Positions 50,741 to 61,717 of a DNA stretch of 64,000 nucleotides are shown here, in pieces (the stretch's first letter is position 1; each line of letters begins with the position of its first letter). Under the pieces are notes generated by a model. That model was given only the letters and a program-made list of their open reading frames with translations, did no database searches and was not told the DNA's origin. Origin of the DNA: Purshia tridentata (taxonomy: Eukaryota; Streptophyta; Magnoliopsida; Rosales; Rosaceae); assembly GCA_003254885.1 (NCBI GenBank), contig QANT01006108.1, positions 1 through 64,000 of the forward strand, read 5' to 3'. Both the position numbers and the translations under genes were made by a program.

Positions 50741-50804
50741 AAATGATCATCATTTCAAGTGTTTATTGAAAATATTTTGTTCGTCTATTTATTTGAATAA
50801 AGTT

Positions 50805-50905
50805 AATGTTTTTTGAATATTGACTTAAAAATAGATAATTTAGATGATTGAAATATTATATGAAGTGGGTCCCATGAAAAATTTCCTCAATGAAAGTGAC
50901 TTGTA
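50805..50905. mobile_element. partial arm of a related MITE
   Basis: TTTTTGAATATTGACTTAAA and the following ATAGATAATTTAGATGATTG repeat, in the same direction, the left arm of the element at 50425. It is probably a second, incomplete copy. Confidence 0.4.
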
Positions 50906-52100
50906 TATAATATATACACACACATTTAGTGCAGGAAAAATCAAATTAATTAAGGATCTCATATGATGCATGGACCGACGACTAATAAGTCTAAAATATA
51001 CTAATCAAAGTATCAAAGTGTGTACGCTATCAACCCAAAAATTACAGAGGTGCAACCCCACCAGCCAATTTATTAGACTCCACATACGTGTATATATACT
51101 TTTTGTTATATATATGGAATGGCCTGTGATAGCAACTGGTCAAAACATAGTTGATAAATACAAATTAATAGTAGAATAATATGTTTGGTTTGGTTTGTTT
51201 ATTTTGGTTTTTCAGAAAAAAAGAAAGCAAGAAATAAAGACAAATTAAATAAGAAAAAATGGGATGACATCTCCAGGCAGATAGAGGTAGTAGAATGGAA
51301 GGGTGTACACGCAATTGCTGAACAAGCCACGCCCACATCTTCTGGGTACAGTCAGTCCCACAGTGGTCGCACAGCCTCACCCATCACCACCACCACCTAT
51401 ATCTCTCTCTTAATTCTCATTTCCCACCCTTTTGTCCCCCTCGGTGCATGGCCCCACTCAGCTGCCTTATGAAGACAACTATCCGTACGTTATGTATCAC
51501 AAACTCATTGGTGAGTATGAAGCTAATTAAGCTACTAGAAAATACCCAGTGGGTCATTGTGGTAGGGGCAGTTTCACCTGGGGATGTTCCATCTGTTAAT
51601 TCAATAGTTTATCGAATACTTCAATAACGTTGACTACCCAATACTACTACTACTTCATCACATCTTGTGTGTGATCGATGTGCTTAATGTATTTAATGGT
51701 CCTCATCATCTGATAGGATGTTTCATCAAACCAGCAAAAAGTACTGCCACTCATCCATCTCTTGATTTACAATTCATTAGAAACTAATCCTTGCCTGCAT
51801 GTTTATCACATTTCACTCTAACCTTCGTGTCAATTAAATGACTCTTGTCCAATCTATATATTGTATGAACCGAGTACTTAAAAACAAATTAATTAGTTTT
51901 ATGGCCTTCATTATTTATTACCTATTCCTATTAATAGATAATAAATAACTTATATGATTAATTTTGGACACTCGAGGGGTTGTTTTATTAGACTCTCCTT
52001 AGAACCAATATTGTAATTTAATAACTTTAAGGTAACTTATATAGAATTGAGTACGTTGTTATCTTATCGTTTGTTGATTTTGGTTCAATTCTCCCCTCAC
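50906..52100. other. AT-rich spacer
   Basis: No supported gene. Open frames on both strands at 51165-51472 overlap each other and show no family resemblance. Confidence 0.4.
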
Positions 52101-52109
52101 ATGCACTAT

Positions 52110-52605
52110 CCATGGACCTAAAGAGTGACAAGTTTTGACAAGACTTTAATCCGACACGAAGAGCGAATTTAGATTGGCCATTTATTGACACGAACACAAA
52201 TATGGCACAATTTGCTAAACACAAATAATAAACGGATCGGGTTAGTGTCAAAAAATATAACACAATTGTGACAAACTAAACATGTTTAACTAATATTATA
52301 TGAAGAAAATGAATAATTTTTCTCAATTTTTAATATATATTATATGACTTATACTTTGTAAAATTATGACTTATTTGTATATGGTTTACTAGTTTTATGA
52401 TTAAATATGTTATTTATGTTTTACATGTCATGCATAAATAACTATTTTGGTTTAAAAATACAAGAAATTATGTTTAAGTTTTAGTTCATAAGATATATGT
52501 GTCAACCCGAACGAATTGGATTAGGAATATTGACTAATATTTAACACGAATACGAAATGACACGGCACAAATCCAACATGACATTACCCAATGCTAGTCC
52601 TAATG
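52110..52605. mobile_element. possible degraded hAT-like non-autonomous element
   Basis: The left part has GACACGAACACAAATATGGC and AAACGGATCGGGTTAGTGTC. The right part has GTCAACCCGAACGAATTGG and GAAATGACACGGCACAAATC. These 'ACACGA/AACGGGT/CCCGAAC' runs are typical of a common plant repeat family usually put with hAT. The middle is AT-rich filler. No clean ends or target duplication. Confidence 0.35.
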
Positions 52606-54190
52606 CTTATTGCTTTCGCCTTTCATATACAACGGTAGCCAGATCAACATTTCAAATATGAATCTATTCTTGACTTCCAAGTTTGCTGAGGAATTACAAA
52701 CTAATAATCTCAACAACTCATAAATAAATCTTGGATTTTGAGTTCATGTTATCTTATCTTGTAGATAAAGATCATATCAGAACATAACAATCAATGAAAA
52801 TAACAAAATTCAAACCTTTCAGATCCATACATAGTCTTGAAGGACTAATTCCAAAATAAATAAAAACAATGTTTTAATGATTGAATTTAATTAACACAAT
52901 ATTCGCACTTGTCCTTATTGACTAAGTCAAGCTACGTAAATTTGAATTTAGTCAATAATCAAGATCATAGAATCAGCTTCATCAAAACCTTTCTCCATTT
53001 TACATTAACATACTAATTATTCAATCAGAAGGAAGATTTTGACAACTAATTGATTACAACAATCAATATTTGGCATTAATGGCCATTATAATTAATCACT
53101 ATCTAAGATTTTTAACCAAAGCAAAAAGGTTTTTAAGGATTCATGATCTATTCATTAGGATTCGCTCATAATTTGCATTAACGTTCATGCCTCTTTTATG
53201 GACTAAAAAAAAAGGACAATCCAGCACCTTTGACTCTTATCAGTAATCTTCTTCTTTTTTCTTAATGAGCACATAACGAGATTTTGTCACTCATTTTTCT
53301 TACATTTTCTTAATAAAGGTATTCAACAACTGACTAAGACATTTTATAAGACGCCTTGGATGTAACTTATATCGAGTTAAACCTAGCTCTAAAACTCGCT
53401 CATAAATTTGATACACAATTACTTATAAACTAACCATTAATTTAGTAATATTTCTCTTTTACCTTTCAAGAAAACATCCCAAATTTAAATATTCCTTTTA
53501 TCAGTTTCCCATATCAAAAAAATAATAATAATTTCTACATGGCAATAAATATGTACAGAAGCACACTGAAAATGACAAAATAAAAGAGAGGGCATTTTGG
53601 TAATTGGGTGGGTTGCAATTGCATTGACAACCAAGGCAATCAAAGCGTCCAAACAAGGGCAGTATCGACATTAAACGCAGACAGTACAGGGACAAAGAGG
53701 AAACTCAGAATGCAATTAATGGTTGCTCAGAATAAGATGTCCTTGTAAAGGGTCAGTAATGGTATAACACACAAATATTACTCTATGCCTGAAAAACAAG
53801 ACCCCACAGCTCAATCGAACGGTCATCACAGCTCAAACCAAATCTCAACGGTATCCAACACAAAGTCATATAAAAATTTGACGTCGACGCCATGGTAATG
53901 GGACACCCTCTCTCACCCCTTTTCTCCTCTCTATCATTTCTTTTTCTGGTCATTCATTTTATAATTTTTTTTCTTCGGAATAATAAAAATTTATCATCCA
54001 TTTTGCTTCTGTTGGGATCCTGGAACTCGAAGATCGGATCGAGCGCTCTCTCGCACTCGTACCCGAAGCCACTGAGCTCTCTCTCGGACTCGGAGGTCTT
54101 TTTCAATCTCTAGCTCCACCATTTCTTTGCTCTAACCGAAACGCCGGCGTTTTGTTTCGTTCCATTGGATTACAGTTGGTTTTGTTTCCT
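52606..54190. other. AT-rich spacer and promoter side of the LOB-domain gene
   Basis: No other gene supported. The part after about 53890 is CT-rich, as often found near plant transcription starts. Confidence 0.45.
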
Positions 54191-54231
54191 CTCTCGCAGG
54201 TGTTACATGGACTTTGAAAGCACGGAGAGAG

Positions 54232-54258
54232 CGAGAGCTAGAGAGAGAGAGAGAGAGG
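54232..54258. repeat. (GA)n microsatellite in the LBD leader
   Basis: GA dinucleotide run. CT runs follow at about 54680-54704 and 55108-55130. GA/CT tracts in leaders are binding sites for BPC-type factors in plants, which is family knowledge only. Confidence 0.85.
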
Positions 54259-54322
54259 GCGGAGCGGAGGAGTCGTCGACTGTGATCCGAGCAAGTTGTG
54301 ACTTGTGAGTAAAATTTTGCAG

Positions 54323-55240
54323 GTAAAATCGTCGTCTTCTCGAGCTTTGTTTTTTTGTTGAGTGTTTCGCGGTTTCGATTTCTCGAAATCTGAGAGGAAA
54401 AAAGATCTCGCGGTTTTTCACGCGGCGATTGCGAAGAACCTGCTGTGGATTTTTCTGATTCCGGTTTCGAATATTGATCATTTTCGTTTACTCGGATCTA
54501 GAAAGATCCGTTGGCTAAGATTTTGTTGCATTTTCTTGAACTCGAAGTTAACACAGACACAAACACAGTCTTTCTGAGAGCTTCTTCTTCACGCCGTTGA
54601 TATTTTGGTTTACATTTTCGGTAATTGACAGCAATTAGTTCTTCTTTCATTGTTTATGTTGCACTGTCGCTCTCGCTATCTCTCTCTCTCTCTCTCTCTC
54701 TCTCCCAAGGCGTAGTGTGAAGGAAGCCATTTTTGTAGGTTTGACGTGCAGTATCTGAAACAATCTTTTCGTCGAACGGATTCTAAACGATTCGTTTCAT
54801 CCTTCTCTTTTGTTTTTTTTCGTGATTTTTCTGCTTCTGAATCTCACAAATTCACAAACGGCTTTAATTGTTTTGATTTTCCTATTATTATCTGCTTGCT
54901 TTGGTTAGAAGTCACTGTTTGATTTATAGGTATCATGTCGGTTTTCTTTTAATTACTACCAGATTATGAGACGCTTTTAATGGCGACCCCTTCTTTTTTC
55001 TAAAATCGATAAAATGAAGCTTCCCTGAATCCCCTATGCATTTGCCCCTCTGATTTTTCCCACATTTCAATGAATTTATTAAACACAAAAAAAAAACTCT
55101 ATCTTTCTCTCTCCTCTCTCTCTCTCTCTTTAGGTTTTGTCCTTGTTGAAAGGTCCATTTGTCTTTCTTGCATTGCATAAAATTACCAGTATTGACTTGG
55201 ATTCATTTTTATTAATTCTTTTTTGCTGGGGTCTTTGCAG
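54323..55240 (+). other. probable intron in the LBD36 5' leader
   Basis: Donor GCAG|GTAAAATCG at 54323 and acceptor GGGGTCTTTGCAG at 55240, 36 bp before the start codon, enclose a T-rich stretch with no frame of interest. Splicing is inferred from the signals only. Confidence 0.5.
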
Positions 55241-55276
55241 TTGATTAATAAAAAAGACAGAGAAATCGATTAAACT

Positions 55277-56245
55277 ATGTCGTCGTCAAACTCTCCGTGC
55301 GCAGCCTGCAAGTTTCTGAGGCGGAAGTGCACACAAGAGTGCGTGTTCGCACCCTATTTCCCGCCGGACCAGCCGCAGAAGTTCGCGAACGTTCACAAGG
55401 TGTTTGGGGCCAGCAATGTTGCCAAGATCCTCAACGAGCTCAGTGCCACGCAGCGCGAGGACGCCGTTAACTCGCTGGCTTACGAAGCCGAGGCTCGGCT
55501 CCGGGACCCGGTCTACGGCTGCGTCGGCCTGATCTCCATCCTCCAGCAAAGGCTGAAGGCAGTTCAGGCCGACCTATTCCAGGCGAGGAAAGAGCTCGCC
55601 ACTTACATGGGCCCACAGGCCATGCTCTCTATTCTCCAAACCCCGGCTTATATGCCACAACAGCTTCAAGGAAACGCCTCTTCTTCGGCGGTCCCGCCAT
55701 ACAACATGCCACCCATGATGGGAATTCCGACGGGGCCTTCCGGCGGCCAGTTGATGATTCGAGAGCCTCAGACAAACCAGCAGCAGCAGATGTTTGAGGC
55801 TCAGCAATTGGCGGCGGCAGTGGCTGCGAGAGAGCAGCAGGAGATGTTTAGAACTTACGATCATCAGCAGCAGCAGCAGCAGAATAAACAGCCAATGCAC
55901 ACACAGCAGGCTCAACATCATCATCAAGATCATGTAAGGTTTAACAGTGGGTTCGACTCGTCCACCGGCTCGGTCACTGTTAGTGGGTTCACTCCGTTGC
56001 CCGCAGGAGCTTTGCCGAGTGGTGTTTCACCTTCTTTGGCTCTGGGCTTTGATAATTCTTACCATCAGATTCAGCAAACGGAACCTCCTCACCATCACCA
56101 CCATCCTCACCACCATCAGCTTCAGCTTGAGGCTCAGCTGCTGCTCCAACAGCCACACCAGGGTCAACAATCACAGGAACCCCAGCTGCAGCTAAAGCCC
56201 GAAGGCGGCGAGGAAGGTAGTAGGGGTGTTGGGCCGTCATGTTGA
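55277..56245 (+). CDS. LBD36: LOB-domain transcription factor, LBD36/ASL1 type
   Basis: One exon of 322 residues, close to the 313 or so of Arabidopsis LBD36. The LOB domain covers about residues 6-107: the zinc-finger-like C block with Cys8, Cys11, Cys18 and Cys22 (CAACKFLRRKCTQEC, pattern CX2CX6CX3C), the GAS block (FANVHKVFGASNVAKILNEL), and the class I coiled coil (LISILQQRLKAVQADLFQ). The C-terminal half is rich in Gln and His (HHHHHPHHH near the end), which suggests a transcription activation or interaction region. The protein is nuclear and DNA-binding. In Arabidopsis this subgroup, with AS2, patterns leaf and floral organs, and ASL1 acts in petal development. The domain is complete. 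Confidence 0.95.
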   Translation: MSSSNSPCAACKFLRRKCTQECVFAPYFPPDQPQKFANVHKVFGASNVAKILNELSATQREDAVNSLAYEAEARLRDPVYGCVGLISILQQRLKAVQADLFQARKELATYMGPQAMLSILQTPAYMPQQLQGNASSSAVPPYNMPPMMGIPTGPSGGQLMIREPQTNQQQQMFEAQQLAAAVAAREQQEMFRTYDHQQQQQQNKQPMHTQQAQHHHQDHVRFNSGFDSSTGSVTVSGFTPLPAGALPSGVSPSLALGFDNSYHQIQQTEPPHHHHHPHHHQLQLEAQLLLQQPHQGQQSQEPQLQLKPEGGEEGSRGVGPSC

Positions 56246-56305
56246 TGTTTACTGCAGCTCTTTTGTGCCTTCCCGCTTTTTCACTGAATCAAATTTTCAT
56301 TCTAG

Positions 56306-57493
56306 GTATGCTCTCTCTAATTTCTCTGCTTCCCATTTTGCAATTCATGCATATGTCTTTTATTTATTTATTTATTTTGTGTCAGTGTTAGATGGGTAGA
56401 TATGCATTTATGAATGTTGTGATGGTTTTATGTGCAAATTGGTTTTGCTTTTTCATGAAAGGGAGCAAATGGGCAATATCGTGGAAATCCAAAATTACTC
56501 TTTATTGCATAGAGTAGCTGTGGTTGGTTAAGAGAATTATAGTCTTTTCACAGCCAGGGATGTTCCCCAACGCACCTATAGGCTATATCAATAACATCTG
56601 AGGAGAATAGCAGGCTTACATTAGGTCTTCACTTGACACTTGCACATGCACCTTCGTAGTATCCTTTCTCTCCTGATGAACCATTTTTTTACTTGCATGA
56701 TGGTTTTTGTCAGAGAAATAAATATACCTGCGCAGCTGTGATAGTGTGATGTGATGGTCTGCTTGATATAATGGGAGACATTGATTGCATGTTTTAATGG
56801 GTCACAATTGGAAAAGGAAAAGCATGCCAGGCCTTCTATATATATGTTTGACTCGACGTAACAATTTGACAAAATGGGGTTGGCTAGAAGGGTTTTTAAG
56901 GCAATTGGGTTGACAAACATAATTATGATCTCCACTTTAAGCCCTTAGATTGTTCTACACACTCTGTAAGGACAATACTACCCTTCTCTCCTACCTTCCA
57001 AATAACAAGTCTCAATTTTCGCATTCGTGGGACATGAATCACATGATAATGTAAAAGTCAGTCTCATTCCAAATTCTCTATAACTCAAAGACTGGAACTT
57101 CCTTTGTGTTTTCTGTGGACTGCATGTGGTTTTGTTATATGTATTTCTCAAGCGCACAGCGTAGAAAAATAGACGAGATCTTTTTTGACATGTCATGTTT
57201 CTGAGTACAACGTATGGAACTTTTCGCCAATATACATATTGCAGTACCATGTAGATGTATATCAGTGTATTATCTTTAATTTTTAATTTGGTTTTGTGTG
57301 ATATACGGTGCTGTTCTCGAGATTATGTTAATAGGCCATTATTCTATATGGTTTTTTATTTAGTTTATTGTTTCCTAAATCTTGATTACTTTTTTATCTT
57401 TCAACTTTTGTTAATATTGTTTGATACCATGTAGATATACATCAGACATCTCCTAATTAATATGGGTTATCCTTTTATTCTTTTTCCCTGCAG
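56306..57493 (+). other. possible intron in the LBD36 3' untranslated region
   Basis: TTCTAG|GTATGC about 60 bp after the stop and CCCTGCAG at 57493 could frame an intron of 1.19 kb. Minus-strand frames inside it (56621-57250) have no resemblance. Weak evidence without transcripts. Confidence 0.35.
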
Positions 57494-57889
57494 ATCATAT
57501 CGTATGCATACAACTGGAGAGATCTAGAGAGAGAGAGAGAGAGAGAGAGCTAGCGAGAGAGATTTATAAATGAGATTTAGAGAGGTTCAAGTAATTATAT
57601 GAGGGTCCGAAATCTGCATCATTTTTGAGTTTAAAGAGAGAGCTTTCATTTGAGAGACATTTCCAAGTGTAGGAACTGCATTGATCTTCGAGTACAGTCT
57701 TGTCTTATCTTATCTTCTGGATTAGAACTAGTGGTAACTCATAATTCATCCTTCATTTTTGCAAATATGTAAATCTGAACCTCTGGAAGTATCTAATTAA
57801 TGCACTTTTCCATCTCTAGTTATATTACTTATTATTATGATTATTATATTTTAATATTATTCTTTCTAGTTGCCAAGGGGCTACTTAAT
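57494..57889. other. 3' flank of LBD36 with GA repeat
   Basis: A GA run at about 57526-57550. Otherwise AT-rich sequence. Confidence 0.5.
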
Positions 57890-57898
57890 TATTATAAG

Positions 57899-58298
57899 GA
57901 CAATGCTTAGGTCCTCAAACTTGAGGACCAACCTTGTCCTCAAGCTCGCCAAAAATCATAATTCCGTCATGCTGGCTCAAGATCAAAACCGTTCAATTTT
58001 TAGATCACCTAATAAAGATCATTTCTGGAAAAAATCAACTCAATCGGAAATCGTTTGATTGTATAACTGTTAACGAATAGATACATGGTTTGGTCTTTTA
58101 ATTATGACCTTATATTTATTCGTTGACAATTGTACAACCAAACGATTTCCGATTGAGTTGATTTTTTGTAGAGATGATCTTTATTAAGTAATCTAAAAAT
58201 TGAATGGTTCTGATTTTGAACCGGCACGGTGAAATTATGACTTTTGGCGGGCTTGAGGACAAAGTTGGTCCTCAAGCTTGAGGACCCAAGCATTTTTC
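57899..58298. mobile_element. palindromic MITE with 9-bp target duplication (Mutator-like)
   Basis: An almost perfect palindrome of 400 bp: two arms of about 195 bp. Left end GGACAATGCTTAGGTCC, right end in reverse GAAAAATGCTTGGGTCC. Both arms continue through CTTGAGGACCAAC, CAATTTTTAGAT, and AATCAACTCAATCGGAAATC in order. Flanks carry an exact 9-bp direct repeat TTATTATAA (57890-57898 and 58299-58307). The duplication size suggests the Mutator superfamily. The short frames seen on both strands (57870-58058, 58102-58293) are mirror images of each other and not genes. Confidence 0.88.
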
Positions 58299-58307
58299 TT
58301 ATTATAA

Positions 58308-61300
58308 TTACAACTACTTATTTCATTATTATTATGAATATTGTTGTTGTAAATTGTAATAACAAAACATAATAGAGAAATTATGTTCACATGCAGTAGT
58401 GAAATAGTTACACTAGTACTGCCCAGTACACAATAATGTATTTTTCTTTGTGATAATTACTTCACATTATTGTTTCACTCGATAAACCTATATATTATAA
58501 TTTATTGATAGTGGTGAAAACTTTAACATTGAAAGGAAATCTTTAGAATAAAATTTAAGGTTCCACGTGGACATTAATGTGCATTTAAAATAAAAGATTT
58601 GAATATAATCTCTTTAGTTTACTCCATATGAACAAAATAAAGAAAAAGAGAAAGAATACTGAATACATATGTAAATGCTTTTTATTGACATTGTTTATTA
58701 TTGAATTAAAAAGAAAATACTTAAGTGATTTGAAATTAAAATTAACTTGAAATAACATATTTCTTAAGTATTTGAATTTCTTCGTATCGTAAAACAGTCA
58801 AATTTGAATGCTGAATAATTTGGTTAATTAACATAAATTTGATATTACCAAAAATCTCATAATTAAGCAATTCATAACAAAATTCAAATACAAATCCCTC
58901 ATTTTTAACGTAACTTAAATGATAATAATTAATGACTTGATTTTCCTTCTACTCATTGTATTATTGCAAATTAGCAATACAGCCATATATATATGGTTTC
59001 TCTCTATGAAGGAAAAGTTTGGGTCAACCAAAGAGATCTATAATATATTATATTGGGATTAGTGCAATTAGCTTTATAAGAATTAAAGACGTCCATAGGA
59101 CCATAAGTTCATAACAACTTGTTTTTAATAATACGACACAGTACAGTTTTAGATTTTATTTTTGTAAATATTAATTAGGGTCTGTGGTGGTGGTCCACTT
59201 TAACCCTGAATCTGCTGATCGATCACGTACAACGCTTTCACTGCTTTATTGACTTATTATTTATTATTCAAACAGTGTGTATGGATCTGTCTTTTAATGA
59301 GACAAAGACCTTTACCTTTTATAATTTGCTGCATGAGAGTCCATGCCATGCATTTTGGACATGACAGGCAGCTACCCATAAAGCTCTTATCGTTTCTTCA
59401 CAAACAAATTAAACTTCACATGTGCCAATTAATGACACTAGTTTAATTAGTCGATAAACATGTTATCTTCTATGGCCTTAAAAATTAGTTCTCATACGTG
59501 GATATTGAATATTCTCAGTATTTATATCAATATAGATCAATTTTCTTACAAGTAGGATTATTCTTATCAGTTGACCATTTCATATATTATCTCTCCCACA
59601 TAAATTTAATTTATTATGCAAATTAATTTCACTTCTATTTAAAAAAATATAATTCGTTCGTATAAATATGTAATCCCAATATATATTTTAATTTAAGAGC
59701 AATATTCATCGATCTAAAAATTCAATTACTTCCAAGGTATCAAAGGCATTCGAAAGTTGAATCACTTTCATTAGTTAATATTTAAGGCGCATATATTAGA
59801 ATTTAAACTCATTCTTAGTCTTACGCAATGTGTTTGTTGTTTATCTAGCTTACCCAGATTGTGTATGAATCATTGACAAACCAATTTGTCTTCCTATAAA
59901 AGGACAATGATATAACAACAATTGTTGCAAATTAATAATAACCCACTAGATGCATGAACCAAATATGCTAGATTCGCAATATTATTTAGTTTAATTCCTT
60001 TCATTCTATTTAGTCGGCTACCCTTATTTAAAAATAATTCGTTGATTGTTCTTATTGTGCATATCCTAACCTATTTAATGTAAAGAATGATTCAATTAGA
60101 AAAAAATTGAATGGTAGGAGTGGATCACTTATTCCATCCTTTTCGATTTGGCGGTCAGAGTGTTCAGACCAGCTTGCGTGCTCCTTAACTAATCTTCGTT
60201 TCTGTCCGATCAAAGACAAGTTATCTATGCCGAAAGCAAACTCAATGCCTGACCAACTGAACTATCCATTGGATCCCATACCTTTAGGTTCTTGTTACAC
60301 TAGTATTATATTATAAATCATGTTGATTGATTGTGAACCGTCGCTAATTGGCAAGATGCGATGTAGCTTTACACGAATCCATATATTATGAAATAGCTAG
60401 TTACATTACATCTGATCATGGTTCTTTTTTTTTTGTGGCCAGGCTGATCATGGTTCAATTCATAGATTGCATGGAAATGTGGAATACCTTTGAGTACACG
60501 TGCTTTCCCTCATGGAATCATCGATCCTAGTGATTTATGAACAAAAGTCATACGTGTATTTAACCCTAGCTACATAATAATAGTAATATTAGTATTATTA
60601 TTAAAAAAGAGAATAATTAGTAAGTCCATTTTCAAGCTTGCCTCTAATATGGATTATAAACTCTATATAGAATTATTTTCTCTCATTAGAAATCTAATAA
60701 CACTAATATGTTATATTGTTAAACTATAAATTTTGACTATTTATTCAAACAATAATTTACTTAAGCAATTGTTTAGAATCTTTAGATTAATAACCTCATA
60801 ACATAACAATCCTAAAAATGAAATGCATAAAACATATCTGCCAAGGTGAACTTTGAAATGAATCCGGCTTAAATTCAAGGTGTTTTGACCTTTTCAATTC
60901 ATGTAACTATCAGGTTCAGATTTTGAGATATTAATTGCTACAAACTGCAAAAGAATGGGAAAGTCTCGCGGGCAAGGTGGAAATGTGTTCCCTCCACCAA
61001 GATAGTGTGGCCCAAGACTGTTAGCCAGTTTCCATTGATACCCAGATCTTTTTTAACACCGAAACATGAAAGAAAACTATTGCATACTTTTACATAGTCC
61101 CCAAAAATTTCCTAAATATATGTTAATTCAGAGAAAAAAAACAAAAAAAACAAAAAAAGCTTAGCTTCGAAAACCCAGCACCATAGAAATCTATAGATTT
61201 TTTGTCACTCATCCTCTGCCTTGTTTCTGACTTTCAAATGTCTTTTGACTTTCACTACCAATTTACAGCTTGTACAGCTTTTATACTCTCCTTCCAGTTA

Positions 61301-61690
61301 CTTCCAGCCATGTCAAATTCTTCCCCCACTCACCTGTTCAAACCAGGTGTTAGTTTCCCCATACAAAAGAAAGCTCGTTTTTCAGTGCATCCAAATAAAG
61401 CTCAGCAATCAGTCCCAAATTCATATAGATAATGGTTTTTTAGCTGATAAAAACTAAACGAATATTAGCAAAACAAGATTAGGTGGGCCAAAGCCACCTT
61501 ACAGTTTTACAGATTTCTTGTTAATAGACATTTGCATCAGCAATACTATAAGAAAAATTTATCGCAGTACATTGATTACTACTGTGTTGAACTGTAGAAA
61601 TCCACCGAAGAAATACGTCAAGAGGTAAGGTAAGGCTATGATTGACCAACTACTGTCATTATGTAATACAGACGCAATAAATGAAAAGCA
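58308..61690. other. AT-rich spacer
   Basis: No supported gene in 3.4 kb. A 69-codon plus-strand frame at 60107-60316 has less AT-rich composition than its surroundings, but I recognise nothing in it. Confidence 0.45.
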
Positions 61691-61717
61691 AAAGGTAAAT
61701 TTACACTAACCAGAAAG

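Noticed and set aside
51165-51472. Overlapping plus and minus frames near 51.3 kb
   Set aside because: Mutually overlapping, no family resemblance, and the Cys/Trp content follows from one GC-richer patch.
57870-58293. Two short frames with similar peptides on opposite strands
   Set aside because: They are the two arms of the palindromic MITE read in opposite directions.
60107-60316. 69-codon frame with more even base use
   Set aside because: No recognisable family, no exon partners or splice sites in frame. Possibly a worn transposon piece, but unsupported.
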